This document shows positions 35,004 to 45,797 of a stretch of DNA of 64,000 nt, piece after piece. The stretch comes from Jackrogersella multiformis (lineage: Eukaryota; Ascomycota; Sordariomycetes; Xylariales; Hypoxylaceae). Made by a program: the position numbers and the translations under genes. The notes under the pieces were generated by a model, which was given only the letters and a program-made list of their open reading frames with translations, did no database searches and was not told where the DNA came from. Where the stretch lies: assembly GCA_902806575.1 (NCBI GenBank), contig CADCXD010000001.1:3286001-3350000 (forward strand), in the 5' to 3' direction. How positions within the stretch are numbered: the stretch's first letter is position 1; the number at the start of each line of letters is the position of its first letter.

Positions 35004-38000
35004 ATGAATGCGACCAAGCCAATTCCGAACACTCCTTACCCGAGCCCTAGGGATCCGAGTTACAAGGATGAATGGGAAGACTGGGAGGATTCGGATGATG
35101 AGCATCGGATGGCGGTAGATGATAAAGATGGACTTCTCATCGATCTTTCCAGCGAGGCAACACGCAAATCATCTAGGACCGGTACTACCCAGGGTATTCC
35201 ACGCCATACAATACGGCACTCAGTCCAAAAACCAGTCCGCGTTAAGTCCAAAGCTAGACAAAAAGCCCAGAACGCAAAAGCTGGTATCACACTTGTGACG
35301 GATATGTCAATATTCCGTCCACCAACACAGCGGACGAAATTCGTTGACCGCGTTGCTCTTCAGGCCTTAGAAGGGGAACCTTCTTCTGCTTCAATAGGAA
35401 GTTTTTCATGGCTTAAACAACGGCCTGGCAATGTTAGTAGTGCTAAAGCAAGCAAAAAGTCTGTACAAGATCACTCTTCAGATCTTTCTCCAGTATCCCG
35501 GCCGATTGTCATAGGAATAGCGGTTCCTTCCGACAACCTCTCGGACCACCAAGTCAGCCCATATACAGCTGTTCTCGAGACGCCAACAGACCTTCCTAGG
35601 TATCCTCCAAACCCGACTACGACCGTGGGAAATTCCCCTGGTCTCACGCCACACCAGCTGCGCTCCGTATGGTCGCCGGACACAGAAGCAAGCGAGTCGC
35701 CATACCAGGCTTCTCGAGCCGCATCAAGTGTCTATTCGCAACCAAGTATGTACGGTGGCCATAAAGCGGACACTGACGTACCCCCTGTACCTGCCTTGCC
35801 AGCGACCCTCCAGTCTAAAGAGAAGCAGACTGTGGTGGTTGCTGATCTTGACGATGATGACGATATCGGGACACCATGCACCCTTTTTGAGGAGGATGGA
35901 AGCCCTACGATGACTCGCAAGTCAGTAAAGCCTAAAGCGGTGGTGGTGAGCCCGGAAAGTGCTAGTAGTCGATCTCATGGTTGGTGGGATCATGTCACTA
36001 CCCCCTTTCTTCAACAGACCAATCCCTTCAAGCAGCAAGCACAAGAGACAGGGTCCAGTTCTTCTCCACAGCAATGGAACCCGTTTAAGAAGCAAACCCA
36101 AGAAACTGGACCCAGCTCTTCGCCTGAAGCAGTTCCTCAACAATGGTGGACTGGAGTCGATAAAAAGGGCGGCCCCTCACAATTGAATCCACCTAACCAT
36201 AACATAAAAGAGGCTACTTCTAGCCCTTCATCATCTACAGCAGGTGTCCGGGAATGGTGGAGCGGGACTGCCGAGAAAGGAGGCTCATCTTTAACCACCA
36301 TCGGTCATGCCAGTAGCACACAAGCCGCCATTCAACAGCAGTATACAGCTCAGCCAGTTGGTCCTTCATCCCGTTCAACGTCACCAGACCGCAGCCAGAC
36401 ACAGTCTGAAAAAGCTAGAATTCTCCTCGAGGAAAACCAGAGGTCGAATGAAGAACCACCTCCATACTCGCCTCCTAAACCGGTCAATCAAGTCAAATAT
36501 GGCGTAATACTGCCGCCCCCTGTCGTCATCAACTCTCAGCGGGTTCCATCCCCCGGACCGATGACTCCTGGCTTGCCAGGAACGATGACCTCACAAGGGG
36601 CTATAAACATGGCAGAGATATCTTTAACCCCACACACACTCCAACCTGTGCAGGCGGCGGTACTTCCTGACCGCGCCCCCGGTACATATATACCTGGTGA
36701 TCATTTTTACCAAGTTAGAGGGCAGGCCAACCAGACCGAAAGACAGCGGCGTCGCCACGAGAAAGAAGAGGTGGTTGCTAGGAGAGTCGGCGGGTTCTGG
36801 AGAGGCCGCGGTTGCATGCCTAAAAACGGATGCTTCGGACGTAGTGGTCGCGAGGGTAGAAAGAGAAGACGGGTTTGGCTAGGAGTCATCGCTGGTGTGA
36901 TTGCTGCGATCATCCTCGCCATAGTCCTAGCCATTGTCCTTACACGGCGACCACGACCGCAAGAGAGCTCGATTCCTTCGATTTGGCTCAACTTGACCGA
37001 TTTCCCGCCGATGCCAACTGGAGTTCTGACAGTTTCTGGGCCGGAAAACTCCTTAGCAAGGACCGGATGCTTTGTAGAAACGGCCGATACAGCTTGGTCA
37101 TGCTCATTGCCAAAGGAAGAACACGACTCAGTGGCCCCTCACGCACCTAACCAACCCGAATTCGTCTTCCAGATCCAATACGACAATAATACTCGGGCGC
37201 TTTGGAACATTACAGATGATGGCAAGGATGGGAAGCCAATTACTTTATTCGATTCGGGTTTTAATCCCGACCCACAACCACCTTCTATTGCGGAAATTCG
37301 ATTCCTAGGTGACACCACGGATCACATCCAGGCAGACAACAAGGCTGGAGAGCCGACACCATTCTTCATCAGCGTTTTAACTGATGTTAATAAAACAGTC
37401 GGTCTTAATATGCTTACTCGTCGACAAGGCCCTAACAACGCTATTGGTACGGCTGGTAACGCTGGCTTTAACCTCACGGACATTCTTGCCCCTCCTCTAC
37501 TGAACGGTGACGGTACGGGTGCTCCAGCCCAGCTATTCCCGCATGCAGTCCAGCAACCTATCCGTCTGTTCGATCGCGATCTTCCCACGGAGCACTACGG
37601 CTTTTATACACATTTTGACAAATCAATATATATGGTAGATACAGTTCATGAGAATTCGGCGGACAACGATGGCGGTTCGCTGGAGACTGCGGCCAATTCC
37701 CTTGTGACGTTTGCGCAGACGCGCTTCCTCGTGCAGATCTGGACACGGATGGAGAACACGACCCGTCTGATCGGTAATAATGGCGCCGTACCCTGGACGA
37801 ACGGCTCGTCCGCCGCCAATACCCCGGGCACCATGCCGTACCCGGTCACTATCACAGAGGACATGCACGGCGGAGATAGGGAAAAGAAGATCGACTACCT
37901 TTACGGAGTCTTAGAGAACCAGGCCATCAACAGGACGGACGCCAAGCTCATCATCGCGAACCGTGCGTTCGCCGGCACCCTAGTGAACGGCATCAACAAC

Positions 38001-38096
38001 AGCCCTAACCTGTCTCTCGGGGGTATAGACGGCGGCACCGGAGGCTGCAAGTGTGAATGGATCAACTTTAACCAAGTTAACAAAGTTGCGACGTAA
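35004..38096 (+). CDS. large single-pass membrane protein (annotated in related fungi as glycoprotease family protein)
   Basis: A 1030-residue single-exon protein. Residues 1 to about 610 are disordered, rich in Ser, Pro and Thr, and carry motifs common to this fungal family (KARQKAQNAKAGITLVTDMS, GEPSSASIGSFSWLK, SVWSPDTEASESPY). A basic cluster (RRRRHEKEEVVARRVGGFW, GREGRKRRR) precedes one membrane helix at about residues 624-647. The following 380 residues hold many Asn-X-Ser/Thr sites, which suggests the C-terminal half is outside the cell and glycosylated, with the disordered half cytosolic. Despite the usual name no protease motif is visible. The ATG at 35004 was chosen because the earlier in-frame start at 34953 is TTG. 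Function is unknown; a wall-stress or adhesion sensor is possible. Confidence 0.82.
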   Translation: MNATKPIPNTPYPSPRDPSYKDEWEDWEDSDDEHRMAVDDKDGLLIDLSSEATRKSSRTGTTQGIPRHTIRHSVQKPVRVKSKARQKAQNAKAGITLVTDMSIFRPPTQRTKFVDRVALQALEGEPSSASIGSFSWLKQRPGNVSSAKASKKSVQDHSSDLSPVSRPIVIGIAVPSDNLSDHQVSPYTAVLETPTDLPRYPPNPTTTVGNSPGLTPHQLRSVWSPDTEASESPYQASRAASSVYSQPSMYGGHKADTDVPPVPALPATLQSKEKQTVVVADLDDDDDIGTPCTLFEEDGSPTMTRKSVKPKAVVVSPESASSRSHGWWDHVTTPFLQQTNPFKQQAQETGSSSSPQQWNPFKKQTQETGPSSSPEAVPQQWWTGVDKKGGPSQLNPPNHNIKEATSSPSSSTAGVREWWSGTAEKGGSSLTTIGHASSTQAAIQQQYTAQPVGPSSRSTSPDRSQTQSEKARILLEENQRSNEEPPPYSPPKPVNQVKYGVILPPPVVINSQRVPSPGPMTPGLPGTMTSQGAINMAEISLTPHTLQPVQAAVLPDRAPGTYIPGDHFYQVRGQANQTERQRRRHEKEEVVARRVGGFWRGRGCMPKNGCFGRSGREGRKRRRVWLGVIAGVIAAIILAIVLAIVLTRRPRPQESSIPSIWLNLTDFPPMPTGVLTVSGPENSLARTGCFVETADTAWSCSLPKEEHDSVAPHAPNQPEFVFQIQYDNNTRALWNITDDGKDGKPITLFDSGFNPDPQPPSIAEIRFLGDTTDHIQADNKAGEPTPFFISVLTDVNKTVGLNMLTRRQGPNNAIGTAGNAGFNLTDILAPPLLNGDGTGAPAQLFPHAVQQPIRLFDRDLPTEHYGFYTHFDKSIYMVDTVHENSADNDGGSLETAANSLVTFAQTRFLVQIWTRMENTTRLIGNNGAVPWTNGSSAANTPGTMPYPVTITEDMHGGDREKKIDYLYGVLENQAINRTDAKLIIANRAFAGTLVNGINNSPNLSLGGIDGGTGGCKCEWINFNQVNKVAT

Positions 38097-39500
38097 TACC
38101 AGCCGCGACGGATATGACAGACACACCACATCACTGAATTGTTACGGGACCTTACTACCATGGATATACCTAGTACGAGCATTTTGAAGGCGTTTAACGG
38201 ATTGCACAATTAATTTGATGGAAGAAAAAAAGAATTAAACTTACGATTATAACTTTAAAGGGGTTAATTATCATTACATGGTTTCACGATGCCCCGAATT
38301 ATATAAAGTAAAGGTTAAATTATAACGATTAAATAAAAAACCGAATAAATTATTAAAATTTATATTTTTCGTAATTATATTTAATAAACAAGAGGTCCCC
38401 GCATGCGCGGACATAATAACCCCGAATTTACGTAATTACCGAAGTTTAACCGGGGTTCGTTTCCTCGATATTACAGCTTTTACCTTTTGGTCTTTTTTTG
38501 CGCGCTCGCGGCCGGCGGCGGGGGAGCTCGGGCCGCCACTCGCCGCCAACTTTAATTACATACTGCCACTTTTAATCATTTAATACAAGCTCAAAAGAGC
38601 TTCAAACATTTCAAAGCTTTGCTAGATTTGAAATAATTGAATTGCGAATTGAATGAATTTGGTTGCATCCCGATAACTCCCTATTTTAGTGTAATATATA
38701 GCTTTTAAGTAAGGTCCCTGTAATTCAATTATATAAGCTTTCAAGGCTATAAGCCACCGCGCGAGCCGCCTTCCAGGAAACCCTTAGCCACTCTGCCACT
38801 CCCTGCCAATCCCTGCCACACTTTGCCAGGGCTGAGCTACTGCTCTTTTGGGCTAAGCTACTGCTTTTTTAAGCTAAGCTTATCCCTTCAAAATCGTTGC
38901 GATTTTGCGACAACCTCTTTTCACCTTACCTGTAGGTCTTAATTCGATAGATATTACAATGCATCCATATTCACTTGAAAGAGCTTTGAAAGCGCTTCCA
39001 AATAATCCCTGTTATAATGGATTTGACCACGGTTTGACCGTTATATAATTAATTAAAAGTTAAACTATTAAATTAATATTAGGTGTTTGAAGCACGGACC
39101 CAAGAACGTATGGGTATATACCTTTATATAGGGATTTGTATGGTAAAACCTGTACCGATACCTCCCGGACTAACGTTTTCCCTATCTAATCAATTAATTA
39201 ATTTATTAATTTATTAAATTTTTTTTGGTTGGGCTAAACCCCGATATAATAACCCCTTATAAATTCGGGGCATTCGGGGCAAAGTACTTAAAACCGATAA
39301 AAATATTCGAATATTAAGAATTATTCTTTTAATAAAATAATTCTAAAAATACCCATTTTCCCGCAACGGTATTCACTTAAACGACTTTCAGTAAGTCCGT
39401 AAAACCTCCCGTTTCCGCTTTCGTTAATCTGGATAAGCAACGTTCTAAATTCGGCTTCGGCCTGCGGTTACATGAATTATTCTCTAAAGTCCTTTCTCGA
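38097..39500. repeat. AT-rich, repeat-like island (probable decayed transposon)
   Basis: Most of this stretch is very rich in TA, ATTA and TTAA steps and differs sharply from the flanking coding DNA, as expected for DNA altered by repeat-induced point mutation. ATAATAACCCC occurs near 38411 and again near 39247. Three degenerate copies of a GCTAAGCTACTGCTTTTTT unit lie at about 38829-38880, preceded by CCCTGCCA-type units at about 38787-38827. A GC-rich block near 38500-38550 interrupts the AT-rich background. No transposase frame survives, so the element class is unknown. Confidence 0.5.
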
Positions 39501-40223
39501 TTATCGGGGACGGGGGTTTTTATGATTAAATATAGAAATAGTACTAACCCTCGTTGAAAATTTTAAGATTGCTTGGAGCTCGAGCTCAAGCTTAAGGCGC
39601 TCAGCTTCTAGAATATAGGCTATGAATCGATGCTGCGGCTCAAAGCGTGAGAGAATTCGGAAGTTGAATATTGTGGTGGAGCGTTCGTTAGGGATGTAGG
39701 GTTGAATAAAGCGTCGTTTTTCGTTCATTTTCATTCTCCAGATCGGTATTTGTTTTTCCTTTATCATGCCGAGGTCCCCGGTATGTAGATCATCTCGCTT
39801 GAATCCATATTCTGTTTTTTTCTTCCGTAATTGTTTCTGGAAATATACCACAGCATGGTTGATTTTAATTTCGATGATTTCGATAATCATGCCTTTTATG
39901 AAATCATTGTAAAGTAGGATACTGTTGCGAGTTTGGACGTAGTAAAGGGCGTTTTCGCGTATTCTTGTGGTAATCGGAGGCCAGCCACGAAGATGTTGAT
40001 GAAGGCGACTTCCATCCTTAAGCCTCTGCGCGAAACGGTCTATCATGTGAGGCAAACCCTCCTGCGATGTTAGCACCTTCTTTCCCCCATAGAGTCGTAT
40101 TCGACCGGGAGAGTTATTGCCATTCAACCCCCAGCTTCCAACCGCAACCGAACGCGGGGCGAAAGTCCTCGAAGTCCTCGCAGTCCTCGAAGCATAGCGA
40201 TAGAAAGGCGTCAGTGCGAACAT
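39501..40223 (-). CDS. hypothetical protein, possibly mitochondrial
   Basis: An ATG-initiated frame of 240 residues with no recognised family. The first 35 residues are rich in Arg, Ser, Ala and Thr and lack acidic residues (MFALTPFYRYASRTARTSRT), like a mitochondrial presequence. The rest is basic, with Ile-rich and Lys-rich helices (NDFIKGMIIEIIEIKINHAV). A GTTAGT donor-like site lies near the end, so the last residues could be replaced by a further exon. It borders the AT-rich island and may be an orphan or a fragment. It could also be non-coding. Confidence 0.4.
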   Translation of the reverse strand: MFALTPFYRYASRTARTSRTFAPRSVAVGSWGLNGNNSPGRIRLYGGKKVLTSQEGLPHMIDRFAQRLKDGSRLHQHLRGWPPITTRIRENALYYVQTRNSILLYNDFIKGMIIEIIEIKINHAVVYFQKQLRKKKTEYGFKRDDLHTGDLGMIKEKQIPIWRMKMNEKRRFIQPYIPNERSTTIFNFRILSRFEPQHRFIAYILEAERLKLELELQAILKFSTRVSTISIFNHKNPRPR

Positions 40224-40924
40224 GATCCAACTAGGTTATGTGTATCGTTATGTCAATATGGGCCACATGATGGTTATTTCTCGTGGATCTATGTATTCGG
40301 CCCCGGCCTGGTGACGATATAAATTTATTCGGTTGCAAATTGCAAGTCGCAAGTCGCAAGCTGCAAATTTTTTGAGTGGACCGTCGGGATGCGGGTAGGT
40401 ACCTCCTAGCCTATCGATTGACTTATCAATACCTAAGTACCTGCCTGTGGGCCCAGTCAGTACCTAGGAACCTGCCCCCCAGAGTGCAGCCCTATTAGGT
40501 AATATGTCTCCACAGCTCTCGGTCTCGTCTTTAAAGATTCCAAGGTTCCATGGGAGCCTCGGAATATTTGAAGTCATCAGCAAGCTTCCAACCAACCTGA
40601 GGAGAAGGGGAATACATAGCCCCAAGCCAATCCGGTAGCCACCCATCGTATGATCCTAAGTATTAGGGCCTAGTAAGACCTAACAAGTAAGGTAATCCTA
40701 TTTTATTTTATTTTATTTTAACTAGGTAGGTAACTGGGTAGGCACCTAGGTATGTAGGTATATAGCTTCTACTATAGTAGTCGCTGTGTTCCCCCCTGAA
40801 TCGTTTTTATTTCTTTTTATTTTATTTCTAATATTAATTCTCGAATCCCTCGTGAGATACTCGGGTTATAACGTTCCTTTCTCCAAACCCATCAATATTT
40901 CACTTGTTTACACAGGTGTACGAA
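40224..40924. other. intergenic region with TTTTA repeat
   Basis: Divergent spacer upstream of the P450 gene. Holds a TTTTA pentamer run at about 40699-40720 and TACCTAGGTA-like motifs near 40400, 40460 and 40745. No gene. Confidence 0.55.
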
Positions 40925-42589
40925 ATGGCCGGTCTCGACATGGCAGATACCGAAGACTCTTTTTTCTCTGGTCGATTGGTTATTTGCCTACTTGTCTTGT
41001 TTGCTGTATGGTCCATCCTGAAGTTAGGTACTGCGCACAAAATGAAGGAATGCTAATCTGATTCTGTTCAGTATCCCGTGCTTGGGATAATTCGCAACAT
41101 TTTCTTTCACCCCCTTTCTAACATACCGGGGCCTCCTGCATGGTCGGCTTCACGACTGCCATTCATCTGGGCGCTTCTCAGGGGCACTATAGTCCATGAT
41201 TTTGAGAAGCTCCATCGGAAATATGGTCCAGTTCTTCGGATTGCCCCGGACGAGGTCACCTTTGCCGGGGCGGAGGCATATCCGGATATCCTTCAGCTTC
41301 GTCCAAACACCAAACAGTTCCTTAAGGACCCAGTCTGGTGGGAGACGCAGCCAGGTCTCCCGGACACAATTCTAAGTGCCATCAACCCCGAAACCCATGC
41401 TTATATCCGGAAGTTTTTCGCACCTGCTTTTACTCCGCGAGCTTTACGAGATCAAGAACCAATTTTGCAGCGATATGTTGACTTGCTAGTGAACCGCCTA
41501 CGAGATCAAGTGATAGCATCCCCCAATGAGAAATCTGCCCAGGTCGATATTGTACCCTGGCTAAACTTCACGACGTTCGACATAATCGGAGACTTAGGTC
41601 TTGGGGACTCATTTGACTGTCTTCAGAATTCTCGATACCACCCATGGACCGCCTTGCTTTTCGGTTCTGTAAAAGCTGCTACTTGGGTTGCGTCGGCACG
41701 GTTCTATCCCCTAGTCGAATCCCTTCTTCTGAAGTGCATCCCGCCTTCCCTTGTGAAGACTCAAACAGATCATTACAACCGTATCGCGGAAAAGGTCGAT
41801 CGGCGTCTTAATTTTGAAGTGGAACGGCCTGACGTCTTATCATACGTGATCAAGGACCGCGAGGAGGTCTTGCCGATTGGTGAAATCAACTCTACATTCA
41901 TGATACTGACTACGGCTGGAAGTGAAACTACCGCTACTGTCCTGAGCGGCATTCTAAACTACCTTGTCAATTTTCCGGACAAATTCGGCATACTTGCTCA
42001 CGAAATACGCTCTCATTTCTCGAGCGATAGCAACATTACTTTAGACGCTCTGCGGGGCCTTCCATATCTGAATGCCGTCATAAATGAAGGCTTTAGGCTA
42101 TGTCCGCCAGTTCCATGGGTGCTTCCAAGGAGAGTACCCGAGGGTGGAGGTACTGTGTGTGGTGTGTGGCTACCGGAAAGGGCAAGTTTTTCCTATTAGT
42201 CCAGAATCCAGTCTTATCTTCTGACTCAGCTAACCTTTCAAATTCTATAGACACCAGTTTCAATTCAAGCATACACAATAAACAGGGATCCTGCTTATTT
42301 CCATTTGCCATCTTCCTTCGAACCAGAGCGCTGGTTGCCAGAAACATTCACAGATCCAGAATCACCCTTCGCTAAAGATAACCGAGAAGCAATACAGCCA
42401 TTCAGCCTCGGGCCACGGAATTGCCTAGGCCAAAATCTAGCTATGGCAGAAATAAGATTAATTCTTTCAAAGCTACTCTGGGCATTTAACTTCGAGGTAA
42501 TAGACGAGAAAAGAGTGAAATGGGAGGACCTGAAGGTGTTCCTACTCCTGGAGAAGAAACCTATTGAGGTGAAAATCACGCTGCGGTAG
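40925..42589 (+). CDS. cytochrome P450 monooxygenase (CYP65-like)
   Basis: Three exons, 40925-41005, 41072-42181 and 42251-42589, encode 509 residues, the normal size for a microsomal P450. Seen in order: an N-terminal membrane anchor (residues about 17-35), the proline hinge HPLSNIPGPP, the I-helix oxygen-binding motif AGSETT (309-314), the K-helix ExxR pair Glu366/Arg369, the PERW motif, and the heme-binding loop FSLGPRNCLGQNLA with ligand Cys455. Intron 1 (66 nt) uses GTATGG. Intron 2 (69 nt) starts with GCAAGT and ends TATAG: a GC-AG intron, the only junction that keeps ERTPVSIQAYTINRDP in frame. The family is close to fungal secondary-metabolism hydroxylases such as CYP65; the substrate is unknown. 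It opens the accessory cluster. Confidence 0.93.
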
Positions 42590-43158
42590 ACGGCTTGAGT
42601 GAAATTGATACGGTTTTGGTAGTGGTGTTGTCTCATACGATTTAGTTCTTCCAAGACCAAGATGTACGGTTCCACTATAGGTTAAGAAGTCCGAAGTCCC
42701 AACTTTTAGGGGTTAGTTTACTGAACTATCTGTTAGAGTGAAAGGTATGTGGTATTTCCTCTGTCCACGCATCTGTGCTCCATTGTTTCGCACTCTTGTC
42801 TACGCCTCTTAATGTCGCTGGGATGATAACTTTTTAGCGGCATCCACCCTACCTAGTGCTTACCTACCTAGGCTCATATGTATGTATCTAGCTGTCTAGT
42901 GGATATTTCTTCATTGTTGGTTCTAACTACCTAGGTATGTAGGTATAGTAGATGCTGTTGGTGTTTACATAGTACCATGCCGGCGGATGTCCCGGTGCTT
43001 CACTGTATAAACATAGGATTTCCTACGCATCACTTACATATCTACATTATTTCACGTATGCACATAGAAATGATATAACCACATTGTTAAAACGTCAGAT
43101 CAGATAAACACTGATTAGCTTTACACTACGAGGACGCTCCTTTTAATCAGTCCACGTC
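42590..43158. other. intergenic region, nothing recognised
   Basis: Spacer between the co-oriented P450 and SDR genes; it carries TACCTAGG-type motifs near 42865 and 42930 and presumably the SDR promoter. Confidence 0.55.
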
Positions 43159-44133
43159 ATGGGAGCTCAATGGTCCCAGGTCTTCCCCCCGAAGCCAACC
43201 TTTACTGAGGCTAGCTTGGAACCTCAGGAAGGTAAAGTGTTTCTTATTACTGGTGGCTACTCGGGCATTGGATTCGAGCTTGCGAAGATGCTCTATCAAT
43301 ATCATGGCCGAGTCTACATCGCTGGTCGTTCGGAAGAAAAGGCCCGCCAGGCTATCAAGGACATCCGGACAGCCATACCTATCTCAAAAGGGGGCCTCGA
43401 ATTCTTACACCTAGAGCTCGATGATCTAAGCAGCATAAAGGCTTCTGCGGATGCCTTCAAAGCTAAAGAATCCAAACTTGACATTCTCTGGAATAACGCA
43501 GGGGTCTCTCGGCCGCCCCTTGGAAGCGTCTCGAAACAGGGAATCGAACTGCAACTAGCAACCAACTGCCTCGGCCCGTTTTTATTCACACAGCTGCTCA
43601 TACCCCTGATGAAAACGACCGCCGCCGCCGCACCGCCTTCCTCAGTGCGTGTTATCTGGATTTGCAGTAACATCGTCGAACTATCGTCGCCTGTAGGCGG
43701 TCTTATCATGTCCGAGCTTGACGCGCCCCCGAAAGACCAATCTCGGACCTATACGAACACCAAAGCCGGGAACTGGCTCTTGTCCGCCGAGCTCGCGCGG
43801 CAGGCCGGCGCGGCGGGCATCGTCAGCGTGGCCCTGAACCCCGGCACCGCGTACACCAACCTCTTCCGGCACACGCCGTCGGTATGGTATCTGGCCTGGC
43901 CCCTGCTGTGCGAGCCGAAGATGGCGGCCTATACCGAGCTTTTCGCCGGGCTGTCGAAGGACATCAGCCTGAAGACGAACGGGTGCTACGTGGTGCCGTT
44001 TGGCAGGATGGCGAAGGAGATGGACATAAGGGATGACTTGCTCAACGCCCTGAAGGCGAAAGAAGACGGGGGGTCTGGGAGAGCGAAGGAGTTCTGGGAC
44101 TATTGCGCCGACAAAACTCGCGACTATTGCTAG
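43159..44133 (+). CDS. short-chain dehydrogenase/reductase (SDR)
   Basis: A 324-residue single-exon NAD(P)H-dependent oxidoreductase. The Rossmann nucleotide-binding motif is TGGYSGIGFE near residues 31-40, with Arg in AGRSEEKA nearby favouring NADPH. The NNAG motif is near residue 112. The catalytic Ser is in WICSN and the catalytic pair Tyr198/Lys202 is in YTNTK. Its closest style is the retinol-dehydrogenase/WW-domain oxidoreductase-like fungal SDRs. It lies 570 bases after the P450 in the same orientation, so it may act on an alcohol made by the P450, but that is inference. Its 3' half is more GC-rich than the 5' half. Confidence 0.92.
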   Translation: MGAQWSQVFPPKPTFTEASLEPQEGKVFLITGGYSGIGFELAKMLYQYHGRVYIAGRSEEKARQAIKDIRTAIPISKGGLEFLHLELDDLSSIKASADAFKAKESKLDILWNNAGVSRPPLGSVSKQGIELQLATNCLGPFLFTQLLIPLMKTTAAAAPPSSVRVIWICSNIVELSSPVGGLIMSELDAPPKDQSRTYTNTKAGNWLLSAELARQAGAAGIVSVALNPGTAYTNLFRHTPSVWYLAWPLLCEPKMAAYTELFAGLSKDISLKTNGCYVVPFGRMAKEMDIRDDLLNALKAKEDGGSGRAKEFWDYCADKTRDYC

Positions 44134-44423
44134 CTAGATGTAAGGATCGCTTCGATTAACCTAGGAGACTTGCGGGCGCGTCACGGATCTATGTGTGGTT
44201 AAGTGTGATACTGTATGCCAAGCGCAGATCTAACCCAAATATTGCCCCTTTTTGGTTCCACATACTTGATGAAAATTTATTAACAAGAAAGATCTCGCAT
44301 AATACCAACGAACCTACTTAATTTTATAAATATTAGAATATTTTATTATATAGCGCTACTGATACCAAGTACAAAACAGTACCCTTACATTACGATATCA
44401 CCACGGTATTATCCAGGGCTCAC

Positions 44424-45797
44424 CTAAACACTTTGTGCAGTCCCCAGGTCTTTCATACGATATGTCGCAGATTCTGGTACTTTCGCACGTGTAACAGCCC
44501 TGTTTTGTTCTTTTGTATAGGAGATATCGACTGAACGGTCAACGTAGATGCTTTGGTGGCTGGTGTTGATATACCGCATCCGAGAAGGCCTTGACCCGAG
44601 TAAACTTCGTGTGCTGTCGATGATTGATCGCAAAGACCATGATCGAATTAGGAATCGCAGAGTTGGTAAGCAGGCAGCGAATACACCAATGCCACATTCG
44701 ATCATGCCCCAATAGACATACTCGGTGATCACCACTAAAATACGAACGTTAGCAGTAACCCCATTACATTTCCGTTTGGTATCTAGAAGACCTACGAATT
44801 TGATCCTCATAAGGGTTGTGAGTCGTGTTTGCATGAAGATCCTTGGTTATTACCAGAAGGCGTGTCAACGATGCTCCAATTGTCCTGCTGTATATTAGTA
44901 ATGTATCAATTTTTATAGGAGTAGTTTTAACCTACACTGCTCCTAGGAGGAATGTTGCGGTGATCAGAAGCTTCTTTTCCTTGGACAGATTCAACCGCCA
45001 AATCTAGCTATATTAGCACACTTCGTAGAGTATCGTAATAAAGGGCCCAGGGAACTTACAAGTGGAATAGGGATACAAATTATAATGACATCCGTGATGA
45101 AGTCTGAAATGGCAAACGAGAGAGCCAAATGTAAAGAGCTAACGCAATGCGTTGTCAAGTTCTTGGTACTCGACTTGGGACCCCAGATGACCCAGAAGTC
45201 CAGACCGCACTCGAACACCAACACGAAGAAAAATCCCAGAGTCCAAAGAGTCACCAGCACGATCATTGCAATAAGGAATCTGTCGACTACTATGTCGATC
45301 GAAAATATTCTCCTGTAGAAGAACAGAAAGGAGGCCTTGACACATCCTAGGACTAGTGGGATCATAGAGATAACACAAAACTCGAGCTAACACGGCAGAA
45401 CCTTGTCATTAATCATCCAGGTAGCCATGAGCATATATTGGAGCGTACCTTGAATGCCATGGAAATTTGGGCACTGCTGATGTCAAGGACGCTTCCAGTC
45501 ATGTCTGGATCAATCTCGGCAGGATATCCAAGTACCTCTTGCGAGACACCGTAGACCAAACATATACCGATACCAGTTGTTATGAGCTAAAGATATGTCA
45601 ATATAAACCGATTGAAGTGTATAAGGCACAAATACCGAAGCTGGTATCATAAGCCAGTCATCAGCCAATAAAGGCTGTCGCTGTTTTCTTCGAGTCCAAA
45701 ACCGAAATATCACGGATATAATGTCCACGATAGATAGGATAACCCCGGCGGCAATGACATGGCCGGGTCTACAATAATATACTAGGCTAGTCGGCAT
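44424..45797 (-). CDS. Pth11-like integral membrane protein (fungal rhodopsin-fold domain)
   Basis: Six exons, 45636-45797, 45449-45586, 45060-45386, 44936-45003, 44796-44884 and 44424-44734, encode 364 residues. All five introns have GT-AG ends. Seven hydrophobic segments are seen. Family hallmarks are GHVIAAGVILSIVDIISVIF, LLADDWLMIPASLITTGIGI, QISMAFKLEFCVISMIPLVL, KASFLFFYRRIF and the block PIPLIWRLNLSKEKKLLITA, followed by DQILVITEYVYWGMIECGIG. This family includes the rice blast surface-sensing protein Pth11 but lacks here the extracellular CFEM domain. It resides in the plasma membrane, ligand unknown, and is common next to secondary-metabolism genes. The upstream in-frame ATG at 45857 would add 20 residues and cannot be excluded. 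Confidence 0.85.

Noticed and set aside
41006..41071. Alternative P450 donor at 41038 (TTAG|GTACTG)
   Set aside because: It would leave a 34-nt intron and the wrong phase; the GTATGG donor at 41006 gives a 66-nt intron and keeps frame.
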